A stretch of 64,000 nt of DNA from Ianthella basta (GCA_964019415.1 OZ025880.1:6334585-6398584), one strand, 5' to 3'; shown: positions 11,110 through 22,829, counted from the stretch's first letter. Numbers and translations: made by a program. Notes: generated by a model from the sequence alone, not told the origin.

Positions 11110-12190
11110 GGTAATACGTATGTACTTTACCATATTCATATTATACTACAATACAACTTGATTGTGTAATTGGCGACCACAGTCAATTATTTTAGGCATA
11201 ATGTCATGCTTACCTATATATGGTAAGTGACAGAACAGTAACTGAAAGGAGCAAGTATTTCGAGTTGGGGCGGCTGCCCATGAGTTTTTTTTAACTCAAA
11301 ATACTTGTTCTCCAGTTACAGCTGGTAGCCAGCTAGGGCAGGAGCTATAATGCACAATGTCATGTGACACTCACTTTGGGGTTGCGTGTGCCTGGTGCCT
11401 GACTGTAGCAAGCTGTTCAGCTAGTTCTGTTTGGTGGTTGTCCAGTACAGATACAATGACTGGTTTGTGCATGGGTGGCAACCCATGGAGGGGATATGCA
11501 TTTGTGGTAGCAAGCACATATTGAATGTACGATATATCTTACTTAAGATTATATGGAGTTGCTTTAATTAGACATGGATTTGATTCATGGCAGGCATGCA
11601 GATCATGCATATAGTATGGAAACAAATAAATGAGCACCCAGCCATGGGGGTTTAAAAGGAACCATGCAACAGCCGCCTAGGATTTGTTTACTTAGGGAAG
11701 CCCATCCTGCATGTATATGTTACGCGCATACCTCATGAGGTTAATTGTGCAAACTACTCTTAATTGCCAGAGCTGTACAACATGAGGTCAGTCATGCAGT
11801 GTGTTCTAGAAAGTCGGGACCTACACACATTGCCAAGACAATTATTAACAACAGAAACACATGCATGCTTCAGTTGATATTAAAGATCACACATGTACTG
11901 TATACATGCAATGCTATACTGAAATATACTATAATCATACTATAATAGGAAGTACAGGCATTGAACAGAATCAATAAGTGAGATCTCTCTGTGTGTGCGC
12001 ATGTGTTGTGTTTATATGTTGCAATTGTGTGCATGCTATTTTATACAACAATAACAATAATATATTTTACATATAAATTTCATGCATATGCTGCACACAC
12101 ACTATGTTACATAGAGTTATTGCTACAATGCATGTGATATGTATACGTCAGTCTCACAAGCCAGACTGTTGCACAATAGACTGGCTCACG
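11110..12190. other. No gene seen; spacer with one palindromic element
   Basis: Only the foldback at 11252-11309 stands out. The other sequence is AT-rich, with no exon-like open frame. Confidence 0.45.
11252..11309. repeat. Foldback element, copy 1
   Basis: Arms caagtatttcgagtt and aactcaaaatacttg surround a GC-rich core. The same design, with core ggggcgcc...ggcgcccc, occurs at 45751-45814. Confidence 0.55.
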
Positions 12191-12199
12191 AGACTAGCT

Positions 12200-12430
12200 A
12201 GTGGTAGCCTGATCATGACTGGCCAGCTGGCCCAATTGGTCATACCAATTAACCACTAATGGCACCAATCATTGCTGCAGGTGGTGCTTTCCCTTGGAAA
12301 GTACCTATATATCACCTCATCTGTCGCCTATATTATATAGTTACGTGTACCATTTCAGTAAGAACATACTGGATTTAATGAGGCTTGAGGATCACACAAG
12401 TCGATAAGGACAGTCTTGAAGGATGGAGGA
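12200..12430 (+). pseudogene. Inverted relic: family promoter segment plus first codons
   Basis: This is the reverse complement of the segment upstream of member 2. Sequence and order (accaattaaccactaatgg, the inverted repeat at 12287-12301, ctcatctgtc, ccatttcagtaag, cttgaaggatg) match 6360-6520 read on the minus strand. The match stops a few bases after the position of the member 2 start codon, so only a promoter and start remain, facing the opposite way from all other members. Confidence 0.65.
12287..12301. promoter_or_regulatory. Inverted repeat CTTTCC-N3-GGAAAG, copy 4
   Basis: Reads CTTTCCCTTGGAAAG on the plus strand, the reverse orientation of the other copies, inside the inverted relic. 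Confidence 0.4.
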
Positions 12431-12824
12431 TATAATTATACAGTTGGATTAATTCTAGCTGGTTTTGTTATCATGCACATGGATGCATCAAACTCTCGAA
12501 TCACATCACCGTAAGATAAAGGCAACTGCATGCATTATTGTAATATAAGATCAGACACATTCACAATTGGAAATTGGATTCAGCATGCCACTTGTGCTAT
12601 ATAGCTTCCTTAGCTTCATGAGTGAGAGTTTTGTACATCAATGGCCATAGCTGCATGTATAGCTACAGTATTTAAAAAGCCCAGGCTAGTGCTTGCTACC
12701 CAGATCAAACGAGATGCAGAGATTACATTGCTTGTGTAGCTACTTAATGACACAATGTTATGCTCTTTAATAAACATTGACAAATACATCTGTCGTATAT
12801 CATACTATTAATTAGGTAAAACAG

Positions 12825-12990
12825 CTAGCTATAGTGTAACTGGTTGAGCGGCTCATGTTCTTCATCTGTACTTCCTGTTTTGTATTTGATAGAGGTAAAT
12901 ACCCAGAATGATCAGCCCAAGCACGACAGTAGCCACTACAAATATTACAAGAAAAACAATCATTACCACATTCGGGCCTGCATGTCACTG
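12825..12990 (-). pseudogene. Relic of the membrane-protein family (last helix and tail)
   Basis: Similar over about 150 bases to 13145-13310, the end of member 4: the tail, the transmembrane segment and the start of the preceding linker (cacattygggcct). No open frame links it to an ectodomain. It lies just downstream of member 4 and looks like a partial tandem duplication of its 3' end. Confidence 0.65.
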
Positions 12991-13110
12991 GAAAATTGTT
13001 CCTGAACAATGGTCCTAGGACCAATCTTTAATAGAAAATATTGGTCCCCCGGACTTAAATTTTCTGAAAATAATGGTCCTACCCTGAAAATTTTGGTCCC
13101 TTTAAACAAC
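12991..13110. repeat. ATTGGTCC-type repeat
   Basis: Contains ggtcctaggacc and several diverged copies of attggtcc / aaaattttggtccc. It separates the 3' relic from member 4. The element type was not identified. Confidence 0.35.
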
Positions 13111-13135
13111 ACACTACTTAAGCATTAATATAGTG

Positions 13136-14080
13136 TTACTCATGATCAGTCTGGTCGATGAGCGGCTTCTGTTCTTCATTTTCATTCCCTGTCTTGTATT
13201 TTATGATCAAGCGGCAAGCGATACACACAGTGAATGAGAGCACAATAGTAGCCACTACAAATACTGTTAGCGAAACGATCGTTCCCACATTTGGGCCTTC
13301 TTTAGAAGCACATCCAGTATTGGCTTCTACAATGGAACCGGCATCCCCTGGACCAATCACCAGAAGGTAGGTGGATACATCCGGTGTCTTGGCTATGGTG
13401 CAGCTCTGAGGTTTGCTTCCTCCAGCGACACAAGAGCTAAGAACAGCAGAGTCCTCCACCTTGTACTCGTACCTTTGAAGAAATACCTGGGCAGCAACAC
13501 CAGTTACGTGCGCATCTGTCGCAAAGTACCAGTCATCGTCTGCTGTGATCGTTTTTGGCCATGGTTCACAATCGGGGATCGGCTGCTGGGACTGCGAGCT
13601 GCAATCTTCGTTAACAGGACAGGTATAGGTTACAACGCTTTTGCCTCGTTTCTCAGCCTTCCATGCCGTGAAATTCTGTATTCCTTTAATGACGTAGACT
13701 TTGTATTGAGCAGCTGGACTCGAGCACGCTGTAATGCTGTAGTTGGAGTAACGGTATAGGTAGAAGAAGTCCGACCGAAATGCTTTGCCATCGTGGCTAG
13801 CCAAGCTATGATTTAGGGTATCCCTATTAGTCAAAGATGGAGGCTTGGACAAAGCGTACAGTGTGGCTTCTACGAAAGATGCATCTTTGTAGACAGTCAA
13901 TGTCATGCCGTAGCAACCAGTAAGATCCATGTTGATGATCCTAGTGTCTCCAACGCTGTAGCGGTCGCGGTCGGAGTCCCCGAGGCCTTCCACCTCACCA
14001 GCAGTACTGCCCAAAATCAAGACAGCAGAAATCATCAGTACGCTGATACTGGAACGCTTCTGACTGTCGTCAGGTCTCAT
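13136..14080 (-). CDS. Membrane protein with Cys-containing ectodomain (member 4)
   Basis: 314 residues from ATG 14080 (MRPDDSQKRSS). Residues about 12-28 (SISVLMISAVLILGSTAG) look like a signal peptide. The ectodomain carries YSVGDTRIINM, VEATLYALSKPP, FFYLYRYSNYSITAC, LQRYEYKVED, SSCVAGGS and YLLVIGPGD. The second helix is about VSLTVFVVATIVLSFTVCIA. The tail ends EEQKPLIDQTDHE; EQKPLI fits the acidic dileucine sorting consensus [DE]xxxL[LI], suggesting endosomal or lysosomal trafficking. It is closest to member 3, sharing the AGGSKPQSCT and YLLVIGPG segments. Family function is unknown. Confidence 0.82.
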   Translation of the reverse strand: MRPDDSQKRSSISVLMISAVLILGSTAGEVEGLGDSDRDRYSVGDTRIINMDLTGCYGMTLTVYKDASFVEATLYALSKPPSLTNRDTLNHSLASHDGKAFRSDFFYLYRYSNYSITACSSPAAQYKVYVIKGIQNFTAWKAEKRGKSVVTYTCPVNEDCSSQSQQPIPDCEPWPKTITADDDWYFATDAHVTGVAAQVFLQRYEYKVEDSAVLSSCVAGGSKPQSCTIAKTPDVSTYLLVIGPGDAGSIVEANTGCASKEGPNVGTIVSLTVFVVATIVLSFTVCIACRLIIKYKTGNENEEQKPLIDQTDHE

Positions 14081-14322
14081 GCTGGTTGAAATCTTCAAGC
14101 AGTCTAGCTGTTAGCTTGCTACGTATCTTTCCTGGCCTCCGCCAAGGTTCCCTAGGAATTCGAAATAGCCTCTCGTTTATTCTAAACCTATTATATATAA
14201 TCGTTGCGCTGTGCCATCCCCTTTTGATGTGGTAACCTAGGTGTTAAACACAGGAATGTGGTTGGTGTCATGTGTTCAAGTGCATGATGTCAGGAGGTAA
14301 TTATAGGTGGCATCTGTCACTG

Positions 14323-14650
14323 TGGACTTGGGTATGGTGTAGCTTTCAAAGCTACTCCCTCCTGCAATACAAGAGCCAAGGACCGAGGAACTGTTTATCA
14401 TGTCACAGTAATTGTATGCACACTCTATATTTTGGAGTCATGTGATCCTCACATATAAATTGAGTACAACTGAAACTGCACACATACGTAGGGGACAGAT
14501 GAGGTATCTGCACTCGGTACTTTCCAAGGGAAAGCACCTGCAATGATCTGGCTATTGCTTAATTGGTATGACCAATTGGGCGTAGCCAGCATCACCAGAG
14601 CGTGCATGCGGTCTGTACACACTCTGATCAGGATGGCATGGTCATGTGCA
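14323..14650 (-). pseudogene. Relic of the membrane-protein family: 3' fragment plus promoter segment
   Basis: Positions 14323-14420 match the antisense of the SSC-AGGS-SCT coding segment (cttgggtatggtgtagc and following). This is joined to the family upstream segment with the inverted repeat at 14520-14534 and the aattggtatgaccaattggg block. It has the same truncated structure as 1855-2180 and 4203-4445. Confidence 0.7.
14520..14534. promoter_or_regulatory. Inverted repeat CTTTCC-N3-GGAAAG, copy 5
   Basis: Perfect copy inside the relic at 14323-14650, about 100 bases from its coding fragment. Confidence 0.4.
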
Positions 14651-15112
14651 TGGGCTATCATTATACGTATTACATTCGTGCATTAAATGTAATTATATCA
14701 ATAATTCTATCATCTGCATATAAAGTAATCTATCTGTAAGTAGCTAATGAAATTTGTTATGCATCGCATTATGTCATGTTGTATAATATATAGCACACAC
14801 ACACATTTGCAGCACTAGCACAAACACCTGCATACCATGGCCAGGAACTCATAAGAGCACAGTCATTCAGAGAGTGACCTATATATACATGTATGTACGG
14901 TATACACACATGTTCTACATGCATGGATCATGGAGCACTTGACCAATACAGTCATGCCATCAATATAACACATAAGTAAATTTTCGTAGTAAAAATACAC
15001 TAATATTCAAGCTGAAAGGGGACAGCATTAGTAACTGTACATGAATAAAAGGTCAGGTCAGTGCAAGAACAAGATTAAAATAATCTTTGTCCATTCCACC
15101 TGTGCTGGTGGG

Positions 15113-17273
15113 TCATGAGGAGAAGAAGCCATGGGTTAAGAGCTTGTCTGCCTTGGGTCGTTTGCTAGGGACAACCTGTGTACATAGGGGATAAAGGAAA
15201 CACAGCACTCACATGCACCACACAGCAAATGTCATACGTAGGAGTGCACAACACGCCTATAAATGCAATGATAGTTTGATAGTGTACCTCACATGCAGTG
15301 TCCTGTGTGTGTGCTTGTGTGTGTTGCTAACAGACAAGTTGAACTACATTGCGTGCGCGCACACATACACACACACACACGCAGTCAACCTTCCTGTGCA
15401 GTGGACATACGTACCTGCATACAGTCTGACACAAACTTCCACAACTGGTTCCAGTTAGGGTAGACATCTTGAAGGAGCTTTCGCTGCAGGTCAGAAAAGG
15501 GTACACAGGAAAGTGAACACTGCCCATCATGGAATACATTTATAAGCATACATACAGTACGTACACAATGCATTTTACAGCATTTCAACATTTCTAAAAT
15601 TTTTCTAATTTAAAAGTGCCCAGCACATTCACCAATGTTCTATCACTCATGAAAGGCTAATGTACAGTGCACATATAATATACACAGTGCGTGGTATTCT
15701 AGTGTATCACCATGTGAAATGGATGCTATTGAATGAAAGCAAGTGGACCTGGACTGATGTGTGCAAAGACTAAAATGCCTATCAGCATAACAGGAGGTAC
15801 ACAGCACACTACTCGTTATTGCACTACTTGACATCATTGCACTCACCAGTAGTATCTTGTCGGCCATCTTGTCTTGGCCTGACCAAGGGAGACCTCCATA
15901 CGTCCAGAGGTGGAGAAACGCCATCTACGTACAAAGGAACAGACACAACATGACAGTAGTCACTGTCTGACTAACTCACTAGCACGTCACGGGCACACAG
16001 GTATACACCTCACAATCTATAGACTTAAATAAAGTTTACATACAATTTGCTCAGTGGCAGATCCAGAGTGGTGCCTGGGGTGCCCAGGCACCACCTGTGA
16101 TGTTCTCAGTAGCAGAAACTTGTTAAGGTAGCAGCACTGGCTAAAAGCTAAATTCTTCAGGGTACATTACATTTGTGTACCGTATATCGCAAAATTTTCG
16201 TGACCTAAAAATTTCGCGAATCGCTGTCAAAACGTGTGTCAAAAATGTTCGCGAAGGAGACTCTACAAGGTAGACATTAAAGCCTTTTTAGCGTAAATAG
16301 CAGGAGCAATTGCTTCTGAAATGAAGCAAACTACAGAGCTACACGCTGTTTGTTGATCCGCCATTTTATTATGACATCACGCGCATACACAAGTTATTAT
16401 TATATCATAGGTATTATATGCATATAAAATTCGCGATAGGAATTTTTGCGAATTGCTTTATTCACAAAAATTATTGGTTGCGAACATTTTGCGATATACG
16501 GTATGTATCTCTCGAACCATACAAGCAACATGACCATTGCAAATGTAATTGACATGAACATTCCCCACAAATTGGTGATATTACTTAATAATATTGATCA
16601 GTACTTCCTTTAATGAGACAACCAAATTGGAAGTGAGATTTATTACTTCAGGTGAGGTTGAGCAGTTTCAGGAAAATATTATCTTCTTCTGTTCCAAAAG
16701 GCTGAATTGGATCAAACCTGGGATATATGCAATCTACGTGTGCAGTAATCTATGGCAACAATCTAGCACTTTCCAATTTATTAGCAAGGTATTCCCTGTT
16801 CCTTTCCAAATTGCAAAACTCATGATAACTCGCTCAAAGATACAATCTTCCGAGATTGCTGCCATAGTTCTCTGCATATGGGTGCATGCTTCATGGCAAG
16901 AGATATCACATCTGGATTGGTTGAAACGAGCCACACTGTTAAAAATTCAGTGTGATGATCACACCCCTTAGCACTCACACCAAAAGTGTGATTGATCCCA
17001 CCGTTGATTCGGTGTGATGGTCACACTGAATCCGTCATTATCGCTATTGCAAACCATGCGCTGCCATTTTCTTGTACAAATGCACAATGTATTAACGTAT
17101 AATTATGTACAAATGTATGCTTACAGAAATGTGAAGAGATTCATGGACTAAATCTAAGTATAGGATTGCACACATTCACTCTAACACACAATGTGTACAT
17201 GCATGCACAGCATGCATACTTATATGTCACAAAAATGCTTGATCGATCTGCATGCACACATACAAGCACATAT

Positions 17274-17349
<76 letters not shown>

Positions 17350-20227
17350 ATCCGTGAGTTCTTGCAACAAGTGCTGTTCACAGTAAGGTTTTATAATTAC
17401 AAATGCATCAACACTTTCACCCAAAAGTCCCGCCCCCAACACCATTTCAGACTTTTGGAAGATGATTTGAGACACTAAACCCACTGTACATGTGATCATC
17501 ATACTAATAAAGGTTCAAGAGAATGGAAAGTTGTAGCTAGTGTAAGCACTGCAAAACATTTCCTGCATTTATACAGACCCCACTGTCGTTCACATGAATG
17601 CAGTGTATACTAGGTATGCTACAAAGCGGTAGTACACAAGTATAATGTTGTACGTAGGTGGTTTCCTGGTCGAAACTAAAATGGCATAGGTGCTGTGGCA
17701 TAGGGTGTGTTTCCTAAACTGTGAACTGAATGAGAGCTTCCAAGTTGAGGGCAGTTGAAGAAATACTCAGTTTATTGCTTAGGAAACATATTACGTGAGA
17801 GTCAACAGTTTGAGCACATGTTTCTCATTCAAGACATGTTGCAGCATGTGAGCACATGTTTCTCATTCAAGTTGCTGATTATATTCGAATACATGTTTCC
17901 ACACTCAAAACAACAGGTCCACATTGCATGTACACAATTCTTAAACAGTTTATATGACATGATATTAAGTTCAGGAGTGGCAGTCACACCATTTAAAATG
18001 TGGGATGTAGTCATCAATTCGAATTCACAGCAATTAGTAGCGTGATTGTCACTCCAAGTTTCTATCAGTGCTGCAGTGATACATGTATATATCTCAGAAA
18101 TGTCACAATATCTCATTAAAATTTTGAAATCTGTATATACACTACATTTGACAGTAGATGACCCCTGGTCAGAGAGCACCTCGTTTTTCAAATCTTTTTC
18201 GGATCCTGGGAACTTGGCACCACCCTAATCGGATCTCTGGATCCGCCACTGTTGCTACACACCTGTTATCTCCAGCTTCCAAAATTATAACAATGGATGA
18301 ATCGGAAACAAGGTCAGCTGGGGGATTGGCTAAATAATTATGTACAGTGTCACAGTTCAGACAACAATTCATTGGACCTAAGCTGACCTGTGAAGTGTAG
18401 CCATTTCAGCAGTACAAGTGCTGTGTGTAAGTTCTGGCTTCTAAACCACTTGGACAAATGTACAGCTACACAATGGCACTAAGTAGTTGTGTAGATAATG
18501 AAGGCAAATGTGGCTTCTAGTAAAGTGCAGGGAGCTGGTGCACTTGTTACCAATTGTACACAGGTCACATGGTCAGCATGTGACAGTCACATGCTCAATG
18601 CCACCCTACCCAGTATACCACATTCCTATTACCAACCTCTCTTTGGCTGTGGGGGCCACTGTAGCTCATGAATATCTTTAGAATGGAGCACCCCAAGGAC
18701 CAAATATCACCCGCAGTCCACACCGATATGTCACTGAAGTCTGTGTCTAACAGTGTGAAGTAGCGCTGCAGAAGATGGAAGACAACAAGAGAGTGTCAAC
18801 TACACTGCACTTGGCGGATGTGCACTGCACGGACAAACAAATTGTGTTGACAGTAAAGGCTAAAGTGAAGGTGGACATGCGCATATATGTTTACCATACA
18901 TTAGCACTGAATAATTCAAACATGCACAGCTGCATGATGTCATGTTCACAGCTGCATGATGTCATGTAAAGGTGCTGTAATGTCATATCCCAAACACAAC
19001 ACCATGACAGTGCCACATGTGGCCATGAACCATGTGGATATTACATACACACGCACTTTTACAACTGTACAGCAACCCTGCCCAATTCTATCAAACTACA
19101 TGCTGGATGCATGCTATTCAACCACACACCTCTACTGCCCTGTACCCAGCTGTGCCCATTGTCAGGTATTTCTTCTTATACTTTTGTGGTTCACTGTTAA
19201 GGGAGGCTTGGTCCACTGAAGAGTCAAAGTCTGTGAGGGCTACTTTGAAGGACTGCCGAGGATGACAGCAACACACGAGTGCAGAAGAACATCGACAGCT
19301 TGCTGACAGACTAATGAGAATGTTGCTAGCTGCAAGTGGTGAGAAAACATGACACACGTTATGGCTGAACAACAAATCATTGACTGTATGTGTGTGAGTG
19401 AGTGTATATTTTAACACAACAATGGGACGGTGAAGCAGGTACTCAGACATATAGGACCCCAGTCTTTGACAGTGTGTGTGTTTCCAAGGGATGCACACAC
19501 TTATTATCTAGCTCAAGAGTTGGGCTCCAGGCCATTAACATCCACTCAGTCAAATACTCCCAAGCTACTGAAAGTTTCCGTCCCACTGCAGTCACAGGGC
19601 CTATACCTAACTTCTGTCTTAGTTGCTTGATGCATGCACTGCTTTAAGTGGTGGCCATACGCATGCACTGAAGTAAGGGCATTCAGAGAATAAGTATGAG
19701 TAGTCATGTTCTCCTCACGTTTCAAATCATTGTGTACGATGTTAACACTGTGTAGGTAGGCCAGTGCCTTGAGAGTGCTCCTGAGGATGTGTTTGGTGTT
19801 GTCCACCACCAGCTGCAGCATGGTGGGGTCCTCCTTGTGCTGCATCAAGAGGTTGGAGAGGGCACCGTGGCCCACCTTGGTCAGGTAACTCTGCAGGTCT
19901 CCACTCATTCGAGGCATAAAGTGATAGCAGAGGAAGCGTGAAGGACGCTGAGGGTCCTCTTCACCCATCATCACTGCAACTAATGCTATAATGTTCTCAT
20001 GTCGAATTTGTTTGAGAATACCAATCTCAGAGGTCCTGTAGTGAGTCTGTTGGATGGAGAGAAGCACAGAGAACATTGAAACATTGGTAGATAGTGTCAA
20101 CACTTTACAGGTATAGGTGGTAATGTGGCTGAGATTTACTCTTTGAAAGAAAATGTGCAAGCAAACAGTTTATACCATTGTGTACCATATTGCAATGGCT
20201 GTAGATTCGGACAGCACAACACACACA

Positions 20228-20305
<78 letters not shown>

Positions 20306-22824
20306 ATAGGAAGATGAACAATCCACTTAGTGCACTGCACTGCTCAAACGCCTGTATGCCATGCTAATTCCAGGCTCACCTTCTTCACAGCAAACTCCCT
20401 TCCAGCATGAAATATAAAGGTGACCGTTCCATTGCCTCCCTTCCCAATGCTGTTCTTCAGCGCTTGCTGAGAGGGCAGGGGCAGAACACTATCTTCTACA
20501 AAAACGGACCTGTCCATCTGAGGAGGGATAGAAGGGACAAGGGGCTCACTGACACAACCAGCAAGTGCCAAGCTGTTCTGTTGTAATGGCTACTCATAGG
20601 AACAGTATAAATACATACATAGCAAGCACTCATTATGCACTACCATGGAAAGTATAGAGGCATACACACATTATCTCCATAGTTATGCATAATAATGATA
20701 TTATTAATACTACCATGTACTCATAATAATATACACACAATCTTTTGTAAAGGCATGCCACAATTGTATGTATGTAAGTAGTCTGAACTCACTGAATAAA
20801 CGATCTTTCCAGGAACCAGGGCATTTGATGTTGTCTTCTTTGTGGTAACTAAATGTGGGGTTACTGGTCTGTCTGGTGAGGGATTCCCTTTTGCAACCGC
20901 AATTCTGCAACAGACAACATAGGCATACTCACATTACATCAATTAGTACAACCTCTTCCTATAGGGCTCCAGAAGCCCTTACTCATCTTTCTTCCTATTA
21001 AATCCTCATTATTTGGATAAGGTGCTGAGGTAAGGCATGTCACTGCACCTTGTCTTACATGCTGCCTGCAAGATCTCAGGGTCATTGGGTGAATTAGCAT
21101 TAGGGGGTTGGTTTTATCTATAGGAGAATGCAAAGTCTTTGAAACAGAAGTGATTCTAATCATGTGCACCGTATGAAGGGGCATGGTAGGGTTTTTATAC
21201 ATCACCTGTTTGAAGGGATCTCATTGGTAAATGTGACCTGCTTCAGGTATCAGGTATCTTATTTATACTGGGGAGCCTTTAGCCATATAGGCTATTCTCC
21301 CAGGCACCCCTTCTCCATGTATATGGTTTCCAGTCATTCTTTGGGTTACATTGTAAAGGTTCCCTTCCCCCCCCCCCCCCCCCGATTGTGTGTGGGGTAC
21401 AATAGACCAGTTGCGTGTAACTCAGGAATGTTGTGGTTAAGGCGATAATTGCATATGACATCATCACTGGTGGCTGTTTAATACATTGAAAAGATAAGGG
21501 AAAAGGTGTTGCACCGGCAACCTCAAGCGCTTCTTGCCGAATGTTCCCATTTAGATGGCTCAGCTGAATGGTTTGCACGAGTACGCACCTGACGGTTGTT
21601 GATAAAAAAAGGTGCGTATTCGTGCGTACCATCCAGCCGAGACATCTAAACGGGAACATTCGGCACGAAGCGCTCGAGGCTGCCGGTGCAACACCTTTTC
21701 CCCTATCTTTTCAACGTATTAAACTGCCACCAGTGATGACGTCATAGGCAATTATGACGTACTGCATTCCTAAACGCTTATATATACGCAACTGGTCTAT
21801 TAGGGGCAGGAACTTGGGGACAGCAGGCCAGACTATGGGCTAACTGTAGAGATCTATTTCATCATTTGCTACCTATGGAATTGAATTTCTAGACTGTCTG
21901 CTGACCTAGCACAAACCACAAACACAAATTTATTAGTCACACTGACTGGGCTTGCTTCAAAGGGAAATACATGGAAGAGATCACCTATATGGCCCTATTG
22001 AGGAGAACAATTATTCTAATGTGGTTATTCGCAAGCATTCTGACACTTATGACAATCTCAATCATTCATTCATTCACTAGCTATTCATCATGACAATCTG
22101 CATCCATTTTTTATGTGTCACTTGTAACTGTATGTCTTGCAGGACCCCCAGGTAGACCAGCCAATTAGGCTGATGGGGCTTTCCTGTGTAAAGATCTATC
22201 TATCTATCTATCTATTGAAAGCACCCAACGCCTGACTACTATACCCTAGGTGTAAATAGCTCACAGTTGCACTCTTTTACACAGTGGAAAGGAATTAGTA
22301 ATGTACGAATAAGGAAGTGGAGCTCACCTGTCCACACTGCCAGCACGCGCTCCTCCCTCCGCGTCTGCAAGCTCTGGGGCCGCGGGCAACATGCGCCTTG
22401 TGAGCGGTACCGCGCGCATTCCGACTGGGGTCCGACCTCCCCTGAACAAGACCATGCTGTACCCCGGGACAAGTTCGGACCTCTCGTCAGCAGTGTACGA
22501 GTTGGCGGTGCACTCGGTAGCGGTTTGGACACACCCCTCTGAAGGCCATCTGCTAGAACCAAGGCCAGAGGATCTGCGGTTAGAAGCAACAGTCCTGCAG
22601 CTTGGTGGCTGGGAGGCGAAGCCTGTATCATACTGCTTATCATGTTCCCCACTCGATTTATCCTTGTCATTTTCGGTTTGGTTATGGCCACTGCGAGGTG
22701 TGACACCTTCTACTTTGGCCGAGGTTCTGTCTGTTGGGGGGTGTAGGTGGTTGTTGTCCCTACCGGACACATACTCGGATGTTTTCAATCCACTGCCAAC
22801 CGGCGACATAGGCTGAGACTCCAT
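15113..22824 (-). CDS. Protein kinase with DFD motif, nine exons, 557 residues
   Basis: Exons: 22824-22328, 20904-20793, 20577-20380, 20046-19719, 19329-19130, 18765-18637, 15924-15847, 15483-15415, 15175-15113. All junctions are GT-AG and the phases agree (1674 nt with stop). The ATG at 22824 has a good context (aagATGg). Exons 1-2 form a Ser/Thr/Pro-rich, probably disordered N-terminus of about 203 residues. The kinase domain follows: glycine loop GKGGNGTV, lysine in FAVKK, helix-C glutamate in TSEIGIL, catalytic loop VHNDLKPSNILI (HND for HRD), TDFDSS (DFD for DFG, 19231-19223), GTAGYRAVE (AVE for APE), DIWSLG, and terminal RPKADKLLTHGFFSS. Catalytic Asp, Lys and Asn and the metal-binding Asp are present, so activity is possible. 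A Cys-rich insert lies between SNILI and TDFD. The substitution recalls RNase L, but no RNase domain is present. Exon 7 could be optional, since it is in phase. Confidence 0.85.
16180..16501. mobile_element. MITE with TA target duplication, nested
   Basis: Inverted ends CCGTATATCGCAAAATTTTCG and CCGTATATCGCAAAATGTTCG flank 322 bases, with TA on both sides (16178-16179, 16502-16503). There is no coding frame. TA duplication suggests Tc1/mariner-type mobilisation. Confidence 0.75.
17273..17346. repeat. (CA)n microsatellite
   Basis: About 37 CA units inside the transposon in the kinase-gene intron; read as (UG)n in the pre-mRNA. Confidence 0.95.
20217..20302. repeat. (CA)n microsatellite in kinase-gene intron 3
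   Basis: About 40 CA units between the glycine-loop exon (20577-20380) and the catalytic-loop exon (20046-19719); (UG)n in the transcript. Confidence 0.95.
21367..21383. repeat. 17-base poly-C tract
   Basis: An uninterrupted C run just before the foldback at 21401; a likely spot for sequencing error. Confidence 0.9.
21401..21801. mobile_element. Long foldback element in kinase-gene intron 1
   Basis: Two arms of about 190 bases are inverted copies of each other. The left arm starts AATAGACCAGTTGCG and the right arm ends with its complement, with a short spacer near 21590-21610. The arms contain matching blocks such as ggaaaaggtgttgcaccggc and gccgaatgttccc. There is no coding frame. In the transcript it could form a long RNA hairpin. 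Confidence 0.75.
22198..22216. repeat. (ATCT)n tetranucleotide repeat
   Basis: Short run of about five ATCT units in intron 1 of the kinase gene. Confidence 0.85.
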
Positions 22825-22829
22825 CTTGA

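Larger units (their letters stand above)
16052..18251. mobile_element. hAT-like nonautonomous transposon, 2.2 kb, in kinase-gene intron 6
   Basis: Ends are inverted: CAGTGGCRGATCCAGAG at 16052 and its complement ending at 18251. A 5-base direct repeat TTGCT flanks both ends (16047-16051, 18252-18256). CAGTGGC ends with a 5-base duplication fit hAT-type elements, including the group with 5-base duplications. I found no transposase frame inside. It contains a nested MITE (16180-16501) and a (CA)n tract, so the interior may have grown by insertions. Confidence 0.65.

Noticed and set aside
15643-15924. Exon 15924-15847 as an unrelated small gene starting MAFLHLW
   Set aside because: It is flanked by splice sites, keeps phase between exons 6 and 8 of the kinase gene, and has counterparts (MATLLLADCLQ exons) at the same place in the other two kinases.
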